Shown here: piece after piece, positions 17,328 to 27,158 of the stretch
Layout: each line of letters begins with the position of its first letter
Position numbering within the stretch: the first letter of the stretch is position 1
Assembly: GCA_022824395.1 (NCBI GenBank)
Contig: JAJDZX010000010.1
Location: 1-47,833 of the forward strand
Source: Alphaproteobacteria bacterium
GTDB lineage: Bacteria > Pseudomonadota > Alphaproteobacteria > TMED109
DNA: 47,833 nucleotides
Direction of reading: 5' to 3'
Translations under genes and position numbers: made by a program
The notes under the pieces: model-generated
The model's database searches: none
What the model was told of the DNA's origin: nothing
Seen by the model: only the letters and a program-made list of their open reading frames with translations

Positions 17328-17847
17328 GCGCCCGACGGCGGGCGGCGCGGCGCAGCACGGGAAGGGGCGCCGGGAGCCGCCGCGGCGGGGCAACCGGTCG
17401 CTCGCGAGTGCCGCCGAGGAGGCCGTCCGCCCGCTGCTGCGGAAGCGCGGGTTCCGCGAATCGGCGCTGATCCGCCACTGGCACGAGATCATCGGGCCGC
17501 AGCTGGCCCGCCGGACGGCGCCCGTGAGCCTCGCGCGCGGTGTCCTGACCGTCCGCGTCGAACCCGCGTTCGCCACCGAGTTCCAGCACCGGAGCGCCAT
17601 GGTGATGGAGCGGATCGCCATGACGTACGGCCTGCAGGTGGTGAAGCGGATCGCGATCAGGCAGGGGCCGGTGCAGGGCCGGGACCGGCGGGAACCGGCG
17701 GGCCGGGCCGGGACGCCGCCCACGGACGGCGTGCAGCGGCAGGCGGCCGCGCGGACCGCGGACGTCCGCCACGCTCCGCTCCGCGAGGCCCTGACGAAGC
17801 TCGGCGAGGCCGTCGGCACGGACGCCCGGAGACCGGAAGAGGATTAG
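17317..17847 (+). CDS. DUF721 / DciA-like protein
   Basis: 176 residues. A basic, disordered N-terminus (to about residue 25) precedes the DUF721 domain: SLASAAEEAVRPLLRKRGF..SALIRHWHEIIGPQLARRTAPVSL..GVLTVRVE.AFATEFQH (about 28-95). This is the KH-like fold of DciA, the helicase loader of bacteria that lack DnaC/DnaI. The acidic and basic C-terminal tail is unstructured in appearance. ATG 17317 overlaps the cupin gene end. Placement next to mutY supports the identification. Confidence 0.8.
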   Translation: MPPERPTAGGAAQHGKGRREPPRRGNRSLASAAEEAVRPLLRKRGFRESALIRHWHEIIGPQLARRTAPVSLARGVLTVRVEPAFATEFQHRSAMVMERIAMTYGLQVVKRIAIRQGPVQGRDRREPAGRAGTPPTDGVQRQAAARTADVRHAPLREALTKLGEAVGTDARRPEED

Positions 17848-18043
17848 CGGCGCGCCCGCGCGCGATCCCCTTCCAGGCGCCACCCGCGGGCACCGGCGCG
17901 TCGACATCCAGAATCCTTGTGCCGACGCTTTGCCGTTACCCGCGCTCTGCGGGCGCGGGCGCAAGAAGTCGGCCGCGACTTCGGGTACCCTGTGCGGGGA
18001 GCGCGAACAGCGAGCGCGCGCCAGCCCCGGGAGACCGTACTTC

Positions 18044-19357
18044 ATGAGATCAGCTCTTTGGCGCATCCCGCGTGCCCTGGCCTGCACCGTCGTGCTGGGC
18101 CTGGCGCCGGCGGCCCTGCACGCCCAGGAATCCGGCGAGGACCGCACTCTCACCATTGGCTACGTGGCCTTCCTGTCCGGGCCGGCGGCGGGAAGCTTCG
18201 GCATCCCCAACTTCGAGGGCTTCGAGTTCATGGTCGAGGCCATCAACGCGGGCGAGGTCCCGGCGCCGTACGACGCGCCGGGCATCGCGGGTGCCCAGGT
18301 CGAGTTCTTCGTCGTCGACGAGTCCGGGGGACCCACCAAGCAGGTCACCGAGTTCCGGAACATGGTCGAGCGCCGGAACGTCGACCTGGTCATGGGCTAC
18401 ATCTCCTCCGGCGACTGCCTCGCGATCCCGCCGGTGGCGGAGGAACTCCGCCAGCTCACGATCCTGGTCGACTGCGGCACGCCCCGCGTCTTCGAGGAGG
18501 CGGACTACCGCTACGTCTTCCGCACCGGCCCGCACGCGGCCATGGACAACATTTCCGCGGTCCGTTACCTCTACGACATCGACCCGGAGATCGCGACGAT
18601 CGCCGGGATCAACCAGAACTACGCCTGGGGCCTCGACGCCTGGGCCGACTTCTCGAGCGCCATGGGTGTCCTGTACCCCGGCGTGGAATCGGTGACCGAG
18701 CAGTTCCCCAAGCTGTTCGCCGGGCAGTACAGCACCGAGATCTCGGCGCTCACCGTCCGCGCCCCGGAAGTGATCCACACCTCGCTCTGGGGGGCGGACC
18801 TGGAGGCCTTCGTGCTGCAGGGCGCCCAGCGCGGCCTCTTCATGAACCGCCACGTCGTGATGGTCGCCGCCGATCACGTGCTGCCGATGCTGGGACGCAA
18901 CGTCCCGGACGGCGTGATCGTGGGCGCCCGGGGCCCGCACGGCGACTTCTCGCCGGACACCGAGCTTGCGGACTGGTTCCGGGCGGGGTTCAAGGAGCGC
19001 TACGGCAAGCTCACCACGCAGCCCTCCCACAAGGCGGCCATGGCGATCCTGGGCGTCAAGGCGGCGTTCGAGCAGGCGGCGGCGGAGCTCGGACGCTTCC
19101 CGACCAACGAGGAGGTGATCGACGCCTTCGAGTACCTGGAATGGGACACGCCCTCGGGGCCCGTGGAGATGGCGCTCGGCAAGGGGCACCAGGCCATCCA
19201 GGCGTCGGCGATCGGCGTCACCCGCTGGAACGACGAGGAGGGGCGTGTCGAACTGGTGGACATCAAGCGGTACGCTGCCCGCTGCGTGAACCCCCCAGAA
19301 GGAGTGCTGGCCGTCGAGTGGATCGAGGCCGGCATGCCGGGTGCCCAATGCGACTGA
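18044..19357 (+). CDS. ABC-type branched-chain amino-acid/amide substrate-binding protein (periplasmic)
   Basis: 437 residues with a signal peptide (RALACTVVLGLAPAALHA, cleavage near residue 28). The mature chain is a type I periplasmic binding protein: LTIGYVAFLSGPAAGSFG..FEGFEFMVEAINAG, FFVVDESGG, and the hinge and second lobe (TIAGINQNYAWG, TSLWGADLEAFV, PSHKAAMAILGVKAAFEQA). These LivK-like receptors bind amino acids, amides or urea. No Liv permease or ATPase genes are adjacent, so partners must be elsewhere or it acts as a sensor. ATG 18044 is preceded by GGGAGA. It overlaps the tolC-type gene by 10 bases, an unusual coupling. Confidence 0.85.
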   Translation: MRSALWRIPRALACTVVLGLAPAALHAQESGEDRTLTIGYVAFLSGPAAGSFGIPNFEGFEFMVEAINAGEVPAPYDAPGIAGAQVEFFVVDESGGPTKQVTEFRNMVERRNVDLVMGYISSGDCLAIPPVAEELRQLTILVDCGTPRVFEEADYRYVFRTGPHAAMDNISAVRYLYDIDPEIATIAGINQNYAWGLDAWADFSSAMGVLYPGVESVTEQFPKLFAGQYSTEISALTVRAPEVIHTSLWGADLEAFVLQGAQRGLFMNRHVVMVAADHVLPMLGRNVPDGVIVGARGPHGDFSPDTELADWFRAGFKERYGKLTTQPSHKAAMAILGVKAAFEQAAAELGRFPTNEEVIDAFEYLEWDTPSGPVEMALGKGHQAIQASAIGVTRWNDEEGRVELVDIKRYAARCVNPPEGVLAVEWIEAGMPGAQCD

Positions 19358-20685
19358 CCTGCTCGAGCCCTGAACCGGGCCTCCCCGGGCGCGCCACCGT
19401 GCGCCGGCTGCTCCCGCTGGCGATGGCCTGGGGCCTGCTGGCCGCGCCCGGCGCCGCCGCGGAGACCCTGCAGGCGGCGATTGCCGACGCGCACGCCTGG
19501 CATCCGGCCATCCAGACCGCCCGCGCGCAGGTGCGCATCGCGGAGGCCAGCGTGGACGAGGTGGGGCTGGGGAACAGCCTGACCGCGACCGGGAACTTCG
19601 GCGCCTCCATGACCGAACGGACGGCGAAGACCAGCGGCGGGTCCAGCCAGAGCGAGGCCAAGCCCCTGTTCACGTCGGCGCGGCTGTCGCTCTCCAAGCG
19701 GGTTTTTGACTTCGGCCGGGTCCGGGGGCGCGTCGGCGTGGAGCAGTCGCTGCTCGATGCCTCGCGCTACCAGCTGCAGGTGGTCGAGCAGCGGGTCCTG
19801 CACGACGCGGTGATCGCCTACCTGAACGTGTTCCGGGCCCGGGCCCGGCTGGAGCTCGCCGTCAAGGGCGAGGAGTTGGTGCAGAGCGATCTCAAGGCGA
19901 CGCAGGAACGCTTCGAGGTCGGCGACGTGACGCCGACGGACGTCGCCCAGGCCGAGGCGCGACTGGCCGACCGCCGGGCCGACCGGCTGAACCGTGAGCA
20001 GGACCTGGACCAGGCGCTCCGGGAGTACCGCCTCGCGACGGGTTCCGAGTTCGCGGAGAACTCGGCCTACCCGAACGAGCTCCCGCCGGTTCCGGCGAGC
20101 GAGATCGAGGTCGAGGACAGCGCTGTCAACATGCACCCCGCGGTGCTCATGCGGCGCGCCAGGGTGGACGCGGCGACCCGGGGCAAGGACACGATGGCGC
20201 TCGAGATCCTGCCGACGTTCGACGTCACCGGGACCGCGACCTACGCGCGCAACCCGAACACGTTCTTCGAGTCGTCGACGGATCTCTCGGTCGGGATCGG
20301 CGCGACCGTCCCGCTGTGGTCGGGCGGGCGTGTCGACGCCGCGGTGCGCAGCAGCGACGAGCTGCTGGGGCAGACGCGGCGCGAGCTCGACGCCGAGATG
20401 CGGGGCGTCCGGCTGCAGGCGCTGAGCGCGTGGCACCGCTTCCGGAGCGCTTCGGAGACGATCACGGCGCTCGAATCCTCGGCGCGGGCGAACCGCATCG
20501 CCTCGGAGGGGGTCCGCCGCGAGGCCGAGGTCGGCAACCGCACGACCCTCGACGTGCTGAATGCCAACCAGGAGCTGCTGGTCGCCGAGGACCGCCTCGA
20601 CGAGGCGCGGCACGTCCTGCAGGTCGCGGCCTACGGGCTGCTTCACGCCACCGGCCGGATGACGGCCGAGCAACTGGGCCTCTGA
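19348..20685 (+). CDS. TolC-family outer-membrane channel protein
   Basis: 445 residues with signal peptide (LLPLAMAWGLLAAPGAAA, cleavage near residue 38). The body shows the two TolC repeats: ETLQAAIADAHAWHPAIQTARAQVRIAEA..., with a long coiled-coil helix EQRVLHDAVIAYLNVFRARARLELA, and a second copy near ALSAWHRFRSASETITALESS. It ends VLNANQELLVAEDRLDEARHVLQVAAYGLLHATGRMTAEQLGL, the canonical OEP ending. It forms trimeric export tunnels for efflux pumps or type I secretion. Its position before the DUF2497 gene and valS is typical of Alphaproteobacteria. Confidence 0.88.
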   Translation: MRLTCSSPEPGLPGRATVRRLLPLAMAWGLLAAPGAAAETLQAAIADAHAWHPAIQTARAQVRIAEASVDEVGLGNSLTATGNFGASMTERTAKTSGGSSQSEAKPLFTSARLSLSKRVFDFGRVRGRVGVEQSLLDASRYQLQVVEQRVLHDAVIAYLNVFRARARLELAVKGEELVQSDLKATQERFEVGDVTPTDVAQAEARLADRRADRLNREQDLDQALREYRLATGSEFAENSAYPNELPPVPASEIEVEDSAVNMHPAVLMRRARVDAATRGKDTMALEILPTFDVTGTATYARNPNTFFESSTDLSVGIGATVPLWSGGRVDAAVRSSDELLGQTRRELDAEMRGVRLQALSAWHRFRSASETITALESSARANRIASEGVRREAEVGNRTTLDVLNANQELLVAEDRLDEARHVLQVAAYGLLHATGRMTAEQLGL

Positions 20686-20692
20686 GCCGTTC

Positions 20693-20959
20693 GTGGCCGC
20701 GCCGTCGCAGGACCGGATCGAGGCGACGCTGGAGGCGATCCGGGCCGACCTGGAGCGGGCGGGTCCCCGCCCGGAAGGCCCGGTGTCCGCAGGCCTCGAG
20801 GCCCGCGTGGACAACCCGCTCGATGAGTACGTGCGCCGCCGGGTGGACGAGCTGATCCGGGCGTGGCTCCGCGAGAATCTCCACGCGACGGTCCGCGACC
20901 TGCTCCGCGCCGAGCTCGCATCCCGGCCTGAGGGCCCCCGTTCCGACGAACCGACCTGA
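20693..20959 (+). CDS. Short DUF2497 (PopZ C-terminal-like) protein
   Basis: 88 residues starting at GTG 20693, 7 bases after the tolC-type gene. Residues 43-78 (LDEYVRRRVDELIRAWLRENLHATVRDLLRAELA) match the amphipathic helix region of DUF2497/PopZ, the polar scaffold of Alphaproteobacteria. The N-terminus is a short acidic helix and lacks the long disordered Pro/Asp/Glu linker of Caulobacter PopZ, making it about half the usual length. Location between tolC and valS supports the assignment. Whether it still forms polar condensates is unknown. Confidence 0.7.
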   Translation: MAAPSQDRIEATLEAIRADLERAGPRPEGPVSAGLEARVDNPLDEYVRRRVDELIRAWLRENLHATVRDLLRAELASRPEGPRSDEPT

Positions 20960-20961
20960 CC

Positions 20962-23628
20962 ATGGCAGAACAGCGGATCGGCCGGGCCTATGAGCCGGCC
21001 AGCGTGGAATCACGCATCTACCAGGCCTGGGAGGACGCGGGCGCGTTCGCCTGCGACCCGGCCGCCGCCGAGGACCCGTTCGTCGTGATGATGCCGCCCC
21101 CCAATGTCACGGGGAGCCTCCACATCGGGCACGCGCTCAACATGACGCTGCAGGACGTCCTCAGCCGCTACTGGCGGATGCGCGGGCGCGACGTGCTGTG
21201 GCAGCCGGGATCCGACCACGCCGGGATCGCCACCCAGATGGTGGTGGAGCGGCAGCTGGCGGATGCGGGCGGCCCGGACCGGAAGGCGCTCGGCCGCGAG
21301 GCGTTCGTCGAGCGGGTCTGGGCGTGGAAGCGAGAATCGGGCGGGACGATCAACCGGCAGCTCCGCCGCCTCGGGGCGTCCGCGGACTGGTCCCGCGAGC
21401 GCTTCACGCTGGACGAGGGCCTCTCCGCGGCGGTCCGGCGGGTGTTCGTCCGCCTGCACCGGGACGGGCTGATCTACCGCGACAAGCGGCTGGTGAACTG
21501 GGATACCCAGCTCCGCACCGCGATCTCGGACCTCGAGGTGGACACCCGAGAGGTCAAGGGCGGCTTCTGGTACATCCGCTATCCGTTCGCCGACGGCGAC
21601 GGCCACGTCACGGTGGCGACCACCCGCCCGGAGACCATGCTGGGGGACACCAGCGTCGCCGTGCACCCGGAGGATCCGAGGACCGCGGGCTTCGTCGGGC
21701 GCGACGTCCGGCTGCCCCTCACCGACCGGGTGATCCCGGTCGTCGCGGATGCCTACGTCGATCCGGAGAAGGGGACGGGCGCGGTCAAGATCACGCCGGC
21801 CCACGACTTCAACGACTTCGAGGTGGGGCGGCGGCATGACCAGACGCCGATCAACATCCTGGAGGCGGACGGGACGCTGAACGCCAACGTCCCGGCGGCC
21901 TACCGGGGCCTCGACCGCTTCGAGGCCCGCAAGCGCGTGGTGGCCGACCTGGAGGCTGCCGGCCTGCTCGAGCGCGAGGAGGAGATCGTGCACACGGTCC
22001 CCTTCGGCGACCGCTCGCAGACGGTGATCGAGCCGTGGCTCACCGACCAGTGGTTCGTCGACGCGAAGACGCTGGCGGGCCCGGCGATCCGGGCGGTCGA
22101 GGAGGGGACGACCCGTTTCGTGCCGGCGAACTGGGCCAACACCTACTTCGAATGGATGCGGAACATCCAGCCCTGGTGCATCTCGCGCCAGCTCTGGTGG
22201 GGCCACCGCATCCCGGCGTGGTACGGCCCCGACGGCACGGTGTTCGTCGCGGAATCGGAGACAGAGGCGATGGCGGCGGCCGAGGAGGCGTTCGGCAAGC
22301 CGGTGCCGCTCGCCCAGGACGAGGACGTGCTCGACACCTGGTTCTCGTCCGGCCTCTGGCCGTTCTCGACCCTCGACTGGCCGGCCAGGGACGACCTCGT
22401 CGGACGCTATTACCCGGGGACCGTGCTGGTCACGGGCTTCGACATCATCTTCTTCTGGGTGGCCCGGATGATGATGATGGGGCTCCACATCCAGGATCAG
22501 GTGCCGTTCCGGGAGGTCTACATCCACGCCCTCGTGCGCGACGCGAAGGGGCGGAAGATGTCGAAGTCCGAGGGGAACGTGATCGACCCCCTCGAGCTGA
22601 TGGACCGGTACGGGACCGACGCGGTGCGGTTCACGCTCGTCGCCATGGCCGCCCAGGGCCGCGACATCCGCCTCGCCGAGGACCGGGTGAAGGGCTACCG
22701 GAACTTCGTCACCAAGCTCTGGAACGCCGCGCGCTTCCTGGAGCTGCAGGGTGCGGGCCAGGCGGCGCCCGCCGAGCGGCCCGCACCGTGCTTGAGCCTC
22801 AACCGGTGGATCGAGGCGGAGGCGGCCGGGGCGGCCGCCGCCGTTGGGGCTGCGATCGAGGCCTACCGCTTCGACGAGGCGGCCGCGGTGGCCTACCGGT
22901 TCCTCTGGCACACCTACTGCGACTGGTACCTGGAGTTAGCCAAGCCGCTGCTCGCAGGCGATGACGCCGCCGCGCAGGCGGAGACGCAGGCGAGCGCGGC
23001 GGCGGTGTTCGCAGAGGTGCTCCGGATGCTCCACCCGGTCATGCCCTTCGTCACGGAGGAACTCTGGTCGCTCCGGCAGGAGTCGGGGGAGTTGCTCGCG
23101 CTCACGTCATGGCCCGGCGAGGCCCCGGCCCCGGACCCGGAGGCCAGCGGCGAGATCGAATGGCTGATGGCGTTCGTCAACGAGGTGCGCTCGGTGCGCT
23201 CCGAGCTCCGCGTGCCGCAGGCGGCGGCGGTCGGCATCCGGTTCCGCACCCTCACGCCCGAGGCGGAGCGCGCCCTCGCCGTCCACGAGGAAGCCATGCG
23301 GCGCCTCGCCCGGATCGAATCGTTCGCGGCCGACGCGGGCGAGGACACCGAGGCCGCCGAGCTGGAGGCGGCCGGCACGGTGGCGCTGATGCCGCTCGCC
23401 GGCACCATCGACATCGCGGCGGAGCGCGTCCGGCTCGGGAAGGAGCTCGATGCCTTGCGGAAGGACATCGCGCGCTTCGACGCCAAGCTCGCCAACCCGT
23501 CGTTCGTGGACCGGGCCCCGCCGGCGGTCGTGCAGGAGCAGCGCGACCGGAAGACCGATGCGACGGTCCGCTCCGAACGGATCGAGCGCGCGCTCGCGCG
23601 GCTCGGGACCGGGATGGAAGCCGCCTAG
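20962..23628 (+). CDS. valS: Valyl-tRNA synthetase
   Basis: 888 residues, the normal length for bacterial ValRS. Class I motifs: HIGH at 54-57 ([13 protein letters not shown]), KMSKS at 532-536 ([11 protein letters not shown]). The editing (CP1) domain contains [17 protein letters not shown]. The anticodon-binding domain and the C-terminal coiled coil ([26 protein letters not shown]) are present, ending with RLGTGMEAA. It charges tRNA-Val. It follows the DUF2497 gene by 2 bases and precedes ilvD by 61. Confidence 0.95.
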   Translation: MAEQRIGRAYEPASVESRIYQAWEDAGAFACDPAAAEDPFVVMMPPPNVTGSLHIGHALNMTLQDVLSRYWRMRGRDVLWQPGSDHAGIATQMVVERQLADAGGPDRKALGREAFVERVWAWKRESGGTINRQLRRLGASADWSRERFTLDEGLSAAVRRVFVRLHRDGLIYRDKRLVNWDTQLRTAISDLEVDTREVKGGFWYIRYPFADGDGHVTVATTRPETMLGDTSVAVHPEDPRTAGFVGRDVRLPLTDRVIPVVADAYVDPEKGTGAVKITPAHDFNDFEVGRRHDQTPINILEADGTLNANVPAAYRGLDRFEARKRVVADLEAAGLLEREEEIVHTVPFGDRSQTVIEPWLTDQWFVDAKTLAGPAIRAVEEGTTRFVPANWANTYFEWMRNIQPWCISRQLWWGHRIPAWYGPDGTVFVAESETEAMAAAEEAFGKPVPLAQDEDVLDTWFSSGLWPFSTLDWPARDDLVGRYYPGTVLVTGFDIIFFWVARMMMMGLHIQDQVPFREVYIHALVRDAKGRKMSKSEGNVIDPLELMDRYGTDAVRFTLVAMAAQGRDIRLAEDRVKGYRNFVTKLWNAARFLELQGAGQAAPAERPAPCLSLNRWIEAEAAGAAAAVGAAIEAYRFDEAAAVAYRFLWHTYCDWYLELAKPLLAGDDAAAQAETQASAAAVFAEVLRMLHPVMPFVTEELWSLRQESGELLALTSWPGEAPAPDPEASGEIEWLMAFVNEVRSVRSELRVPQAAAVGIRFRTLTPEAERALAVHEEAMRRLARIESFAADAGEDTEAAELEAAGTVALMPLAGTIDIAAERVRLGKELDALRKDIARFDAKLANPSFVDRAPPAVVQEQRDRKTDATVRSERIERALARLGTGMEAA

Positions 23629-23689
23629 TACATTCGTATCCTGCCCCCGGCCGGCCCGCGCCGCCCCCCACAGCCACGGACTTCACGCC

Positions 23690-25405
23690 ATGACGATCGA
23701 CAAGAGCAGACTTCCCAGCCGGCACACGACCGAGGGCCCGGAGCGCGCCCCGCACCGCTCCTTCTACTACGCGATGGGGCTCACCGAGAAGCAGATCCAC
23801 CAGCCGCTGATCGGGGTGGCCACGACCTGGAACGAGGCGGCGCCGTGCAACATCACGCTCCGCCGGCAGGCCCAGGCGGCCAAGGCCGGGGTCGACCAGG
23901 CCGACGGGACGCCCCGCGAGTTCACGACGATCACGGTGACCGACGGGATCGCGATGGGGCACCAGGGCATGAAGGCGTCGCTCGCGAGCCGGGAGGCGAT
24001 CGCGGACACGATCGAGCTCACCGTGCGCGGACACGCCTACGACGGCCTCGTGGGCCTCGCCGGGTGCGACAAGTCGCTCCCGGGCGTGATGATGGCGATG
24101 GCGCGCCTCAACGTGCCGAGCGTGTTCCTCTACGGCGGATCGATCATGCCGGGGCGGTTCCGCGGGCGCGACGTGACCGTCCAGGACGTCTTCGAGGCGG
24201 TGGGGCAGTTCCAGGGCGGCAACATGAACGCGGACGACCTTGCTGAGATCGAGCGGGTCGCCTGCCCGTCGGCGGGCTCCTGCGGCGGCCAGTTCACGGC
24301 GAACACGATGGCCTGCGTGTCCGAGGCGCTCGGCATCGCGCTGCCGCATTCCGCCAGTGCGCCGGCGCCGTACCAGTCGCGCGACGAATACGCCTTCGCG
24401 TCGGGCCAGGCCGTCATGAAGCTGATCGAAAGCAACCTCCGCCCGCGCGACATCATCACGCGCGAGGCGCTAGAGAACGCCGCACGCGTCGTCGCCGCGA
24501 GCGGCGGCTCGACCAATGCCGGGCTGCACCTCCCGGCGATCGCGCACGAGTGCGGCATCAAGTTCGACCTTAACGATGTCGCGGACCTCTTCCGCTCGAC
24601 GCCGTACATCGGCGATCTCAAGCCCGGCGGCAAGTACGTGGCGAAGGATCTCTACGAGGCGGGCGGGCTGCCCGTGCTGATGAAGGCGCTTTACGAGGGC
24701 GGCTACATCCACGGCGACTGCGTGACGGTGACCGGGCGCACGGTGGCCGAGAACCTTGCGGACGTCACCTTCCCCGAGGACCAGGACGTCATCCGCCCGG
24801 TGTCGAACCCGATCACGCCGACCGGCGGCGTGGTGGGGCTCCGGGGGAACCTCGCCCCGGAGGGCGCCATCGTGAAGGTGGCGGGCATGCAGCGACTGCG
24901 CCACGAGGGGCCGGCGCGCGTGTTCGACACCGAGGAGGAGGCCTTCAAGGCGGTGAAGGAGAAACGGATCCGCGACGGCGACGTGGTCGTCATCCGCTAC
25001 GAGGGGCCCAAGGGCGGCCCCGGCATGCGGGAGATGCTGGCCACGACGTCCGCGATCTACGGCCAGGGGCTCGGCGAGAAGGTCGCCCTGATCACCGACG
25101 GGCGGTTCTCGGGCGCGACGCGCGGCTTCTGCATCGGCCACGTCGGGCCCGAGGCGGCGGTCGGGGGGCCGATCGGCCTCCTCCGGGACGGCGACCAGAT
25201 CACCATCGATGCGGAGACCGGCGAGCTGTCGGTCGCGCTCAGCGACGAAGAAATGGAGTCGCGGCGCGCCGGCTGGACGCCCCGCACGCACGAGTACACG
25301 TCCGGCGAGCTCTGGAAGTACTCGCAGCTCGTGGGACCGGCCGTTGGCGGCGCGGTGACGCATCCGGGCGGGCAGGCGGAGATCCACTGCTACGCGGACA
25401 CATAG
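23690..25405 (+). CDS. ilvD: Dihydroxy-acid dehydratase IlvD
   Basis: 571 residues, the standard length of the shorter DHAD type. The three conserved cluster-binding Cys are Cys53 (APCNITL), Cys126 (GCDKSLPG) and Cys198 ([14 protein letters not shown]). Three cysteines of this pattern suggest a [2Fe-2S]-type enzyme rather than the O2-labile [4Fe-4S] form, though this is an inference. It converts dihydroxy acids to 2-oxo acids in valine and isoleucine synthesis. ATG 23690 gives the usual family start ([16 protein letters not shown]). A hairpin lies between its end and the convergent dioxygenase gene. Confidence 0.93.
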   Translation: MTIDKSRLPSRHTTEGPERAPHRSFYYAMGLTEKQIHQPLIGVATTWNEAAPCNITLRRQAQAAKAGVDQADGTPREFTTITVTDGIAMGHQGMKASLASREAIADTIELTVRGHAYDGLVGLAGCDKSLPGVMMAMARLNVPSVFLYGGSIMPGRFRGRDVTVQDVFEAVGQFQGGNMNADDLAEIERVACPSAGSCGGQFTANTMACVSEALGIALPHSASAPAPYQSRDEYAFASGQAVMKLIESNLRPRDIITREALENAARVVAASGGSTNAGLHLPAIAHECGIKFDLNDVADLFRSTPYIGDLKPGGKYVAKDLYEAGGLPVLMKALYEGGYIHGDCVTVTGRTVAENLADVTFPEDQDVIRPVSNPITPTGGVVGLRGNLAPEGAIVKVAGMQRLRHEGPARVFDTEEEAFKAVKEKRIRDGDVVVIRYEGPKGGPGMREMLATTSAIYGQGLGEKVALITDGRFSGATRGFCIGHVGPEAAVGGPIGLLRDGDQITIDAETGELSVALSDEEMESRRAGWTPRTHEYTSGELWKYSQLVGPAVGGAVTHPGGQAEIHCYADT

Positions 25406-25430
25406 TCCGCCAAGGGGGCACCTACACCGC

Positions 25431-25470
25431 TGCCGCCGGGGGGTGTTGAAGCTCGACACCCCGGACCGGC
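25431..25470. terminator. Hairpin between convergent ilvD and PhyH genes
   Basis: The sequence around 25435-25465 forms GGGGTGT-TGAAGCTCG-ACACCCC flanked by CCGG/CCGG, a strong stem with a 9-base loop. It lacks a T-run on either side. It is well placed to serve as a two-way terminator. Confidence 0.45.
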
Positions 25471-25492
25471 GGGAGCGGACCGCCTGCGCGGA

Positions 25493-26365
25493 TCAGCCCC
25501 CGGCGTCGGGAGCGGCGCCGAGATAGCCGTCGAGAAAGGCGCTCCGGTAGCCGTCCTCGGTCCACAGCACCGGAAAGAAGGATTCGTCCATCTCCGTGGT
25601 GCCGGCGCGCTTGTAGCGGCCGTAGATGTTGCCCACGTTGGTCGGGTGATAGCGCGCTTCGGAAGACATGCAGTGCGACACCAGCGCCCGTCGCGGCGCG
25701 TCGGTGCGGTTGGTGCCCGAGCCGTGGAACGTCCTCCCGTGGTGAAAGACCCCGCCGCCCGCCGGAAGTTCGATCCGCACCACGTCGGGGACGACGCCCG
25801 CCCGCGCGGCGGCCTCGCGCATCTCGCGCTCGTAGTCGTCGGGCGCGTGAAACCGGGAGGCCGGCGGGCCGAGGTCCCAGCGGTGCGAACCCGCGACATA
25901 CTCGATGGTGCCGCCGGCTTCATGGGTCGCGTCGAGCGCGATCCAGCACGTGCACAGCTCGGGCGGCACCACCCACTGCTGGTAGCTGTCGTCCTGGTGG
26001 AAGGCGAGCGGTCGGGCGCCCGGCGGCTTCCACAGCACGTTGTCCTGGTTGATCCTGGCGCCCGGCCAGCCGCTGAGCCGCGCGCACCAGAGTCCGACGC
26101 GGGGATGGAGGACCGCGCGCGCCACTTCGCGGTCCGACTTCCACGCATTGCAGATCTGGCGGGTCAGGTCTTCGGTGTCCCTCCCTTCGCGCCAGTTCCA
26201 CTCGTCGGGGTCGAGGCCGGTCTCGAATTCGCCGCGGAAGAGCGGCCCGAAGCGCGCGGCCAGGCGGGCGGCAGCCTCGGGCTCGATGAGTCGTTCGACG
26301 ACGAGGAAGCCATCCCGGCGAAAGCGCCGAATATCCGAGGAACGCGGCTCTTCGATCAGGAACAT
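25493..26365 (-). CDS. Phytanoyl-CoA dioxygenase (PhyH)-family enzyme
   Basis: 290 residues, double-stranded beta-helix Fe(II)/2-oxoglutarate oxygenase. Metal ligands: His123 and Asp125 (FHQDDS) and the distal His214 (GRTFHGSGTNRT), with a nearby Arg (Arg220 or Arg226) able to bind 2-oxoglutarate. W56-W58 and AWKSDREVARAV helices are typical of the group. The substrate is unknown; bacterial PhyH enzymes hydroxylate lipids, osmolytes or natural products. It is a single gene convergent with ilvD. Both the length and the HXD...H triad are intact. Confidence 0.85.
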   Translation of the reverse strand: MFLIEEPRSSDIRRFRRDGFLVVERLIEPEAAARLAARFGPLFRGEFETGLDPDEWNWREGRDTEDLTRQICNAWKSDREVARAVLHPRVGLWCARLSGWPGARINQDNVLWKPPGARPLAFHQDDSYQQWVVPPELCTCWIALDATHEAGGTIEYVAGSHRWDLGPPASRFHAPDDYEREMREAAARAGVVPDVVRIELPAGGGVFHHGRTFHGSGTNRTDAPRRALVSHCMSSEARYHPTNVGNIYGRYKRAGTTEMDESFFPVLWTEDGYRSAFLDGYLGAAPDAGG

Positions 26366-26686
26366 GGCTCCTCACGTACCGCGGCGCTTCGTGCGTTCCT
26401 AACGCCGGCTATTGGCCGTTCCCTCGCGCGCCGGCCAGCCCGTTCCCGCCATTCGCGCCCCGTTCAAGCGTATTCTGAATCGCTCGGGCCGGCAGTCCGC
26501 GAGCCTTGGGCAGGCTACCGAAAAGACGGTCCATGGTGTTCTTGTAGACCGATTGCGGAGTAGCCACCCGTCCGCGTGGGGAGGCTTTCCGATCGACCGT
26601 TTTCCTGATCCCGTCCGCAGTGCGCGGGCGGCAAGGTTGCGCTGAGCGTGCCAGATATACGTACATTACGCCCGGAGTATCGACTC
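26366..26686. other. Intergenic, no gene recognised
   Basis: 321 bases between the divergent PhyH and RHH genes. A minus-strand open frame from 26666 (85 codons) covers it, but it has no clear start site or recognised family. The segment just before the RHH gene (about 26652-26672, ATATACGTACATTACG) is AT-rich relative to its neighbours and may hold that gene's promoter. Confidence 0.4.
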
Positions 26687-26911
26687 ATGTTGACAATCCG
26701 CCTGCCGGCCGACATCGAGGAGCGCCTGGAGCAACTCGCGAAGGCGACGGGCCGCACCAAGACCTTCTACGCGCGCGAGGCCATCCTCCGGCATCTGGAG
26801 GACCTCGAGGATGTGTACCTCGCCGAGCAGGCCCTGATCGAGTTACGGGAAGGCCGGTCGCGCACCTATACGCTCGAGGAAGTAGCGCGCGACCTTGGCT
26901 TGGAGGACTGA
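26687..26911 (+). CDS. Ribbon-helix-helix antitoxin-like protein (CopG/RelB type)
   Basis: 74 residues beginning MLTIRLPADIEERLEQLAKATGRTKTFYAREAILRHLEDLED. The strand TIRLP, the helix IEERLEQLAKATG and the turn-helix KTFYAREAILRHLE form an RHH domain, and the acidic C-terminal segment (YLAEQALIELREGRSRTYTLEEVARDLGLED) is the usual toxin-binding tail of antitoxins paired with RelE/ParE toxins. ATG 26687 is preferred because the sequence before it lacks family character. No RelE toxin follows; the next frame is a truncated Xre protein, so the original partner was probably lost. Confidence 0.75.
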   Translation: MLTIRLPADIEERLEQLAKATGRTKTFYAREAILRHLEDLEDVYLAEQALIELREGRSRTYTLEEVARDLGLED

Positions 26912-26915
26912 TTCG

Positions 26916-27110
26916 ATGACTGGACGGAACCGCTTCCGCGACCTGACCAGGGATTTTACGCCGGAACGCCGCCGCCGCGTGGAGGCCAGAAAAGCCGAGC
27001 TCCGTGCCGCCATGCCGCTTCACGAACTCCGTCGGGCACGCGCCATGACCCAGCAGGCGATCGGACAGGCGTTGCGCGTGAAGCACCCCGCCGACGTCCC
27101 GTCCGAATGA
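26916..27110 (+). pseudogene. Truncated Xre-family antitoxin
   Basis: The 64 codons read MTGRNRFRDLTRDFTPERRRRVEARKAELRAAMPLHELRRARAMTQQAIGQALRVKHP. This is the N-terminal half of the Xre antitoxin family often paired with RelE toxins, which continues with the recognition helix and about 40 more residues. Here the frame changes to ADVPSE and stops inside the helix-turn-helix, followed by unrelated sequence containing an inverted repeat. The protein as encoded cannot form a full HTH. It starts 4 bases after the RHH gene, suggesting two TA modules were joined by a deletion. Confidence 0.65.
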
Positions 27111-27158
27111 CCGCAACCCCGCTGGCCGACACCCGGCCTGTCCATCGCGGGGCTGCGG
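27111..27158. repeat. Inverted repeat at the end of the truncated Xre gene
   Basis: CCGCAACCCCGC (27111-27122) and GCGGGGCTGCGG (27147-27158) pair over 11 of 12 positions across a 24-base loop. It begins directly after the premature stop. It may be a terminator, a REP-like element or the scar of the event that truncated the gene. The rest of the stretch to 27414 (about 256 bases) shows no gene. Confidence 0.4.

Noticed and set aside
21010..22911. A 633-codon minus-strand frame opposite valS
   Set aside because: valS is complete with HIGH and KMSKS motifs; the antisense product has no family character.
26409..26666. 85-codon minus-strand frame between the PhyH and RHH genes
   Set aside because: No family match by eye and no clear start; could not be supported as a gene.
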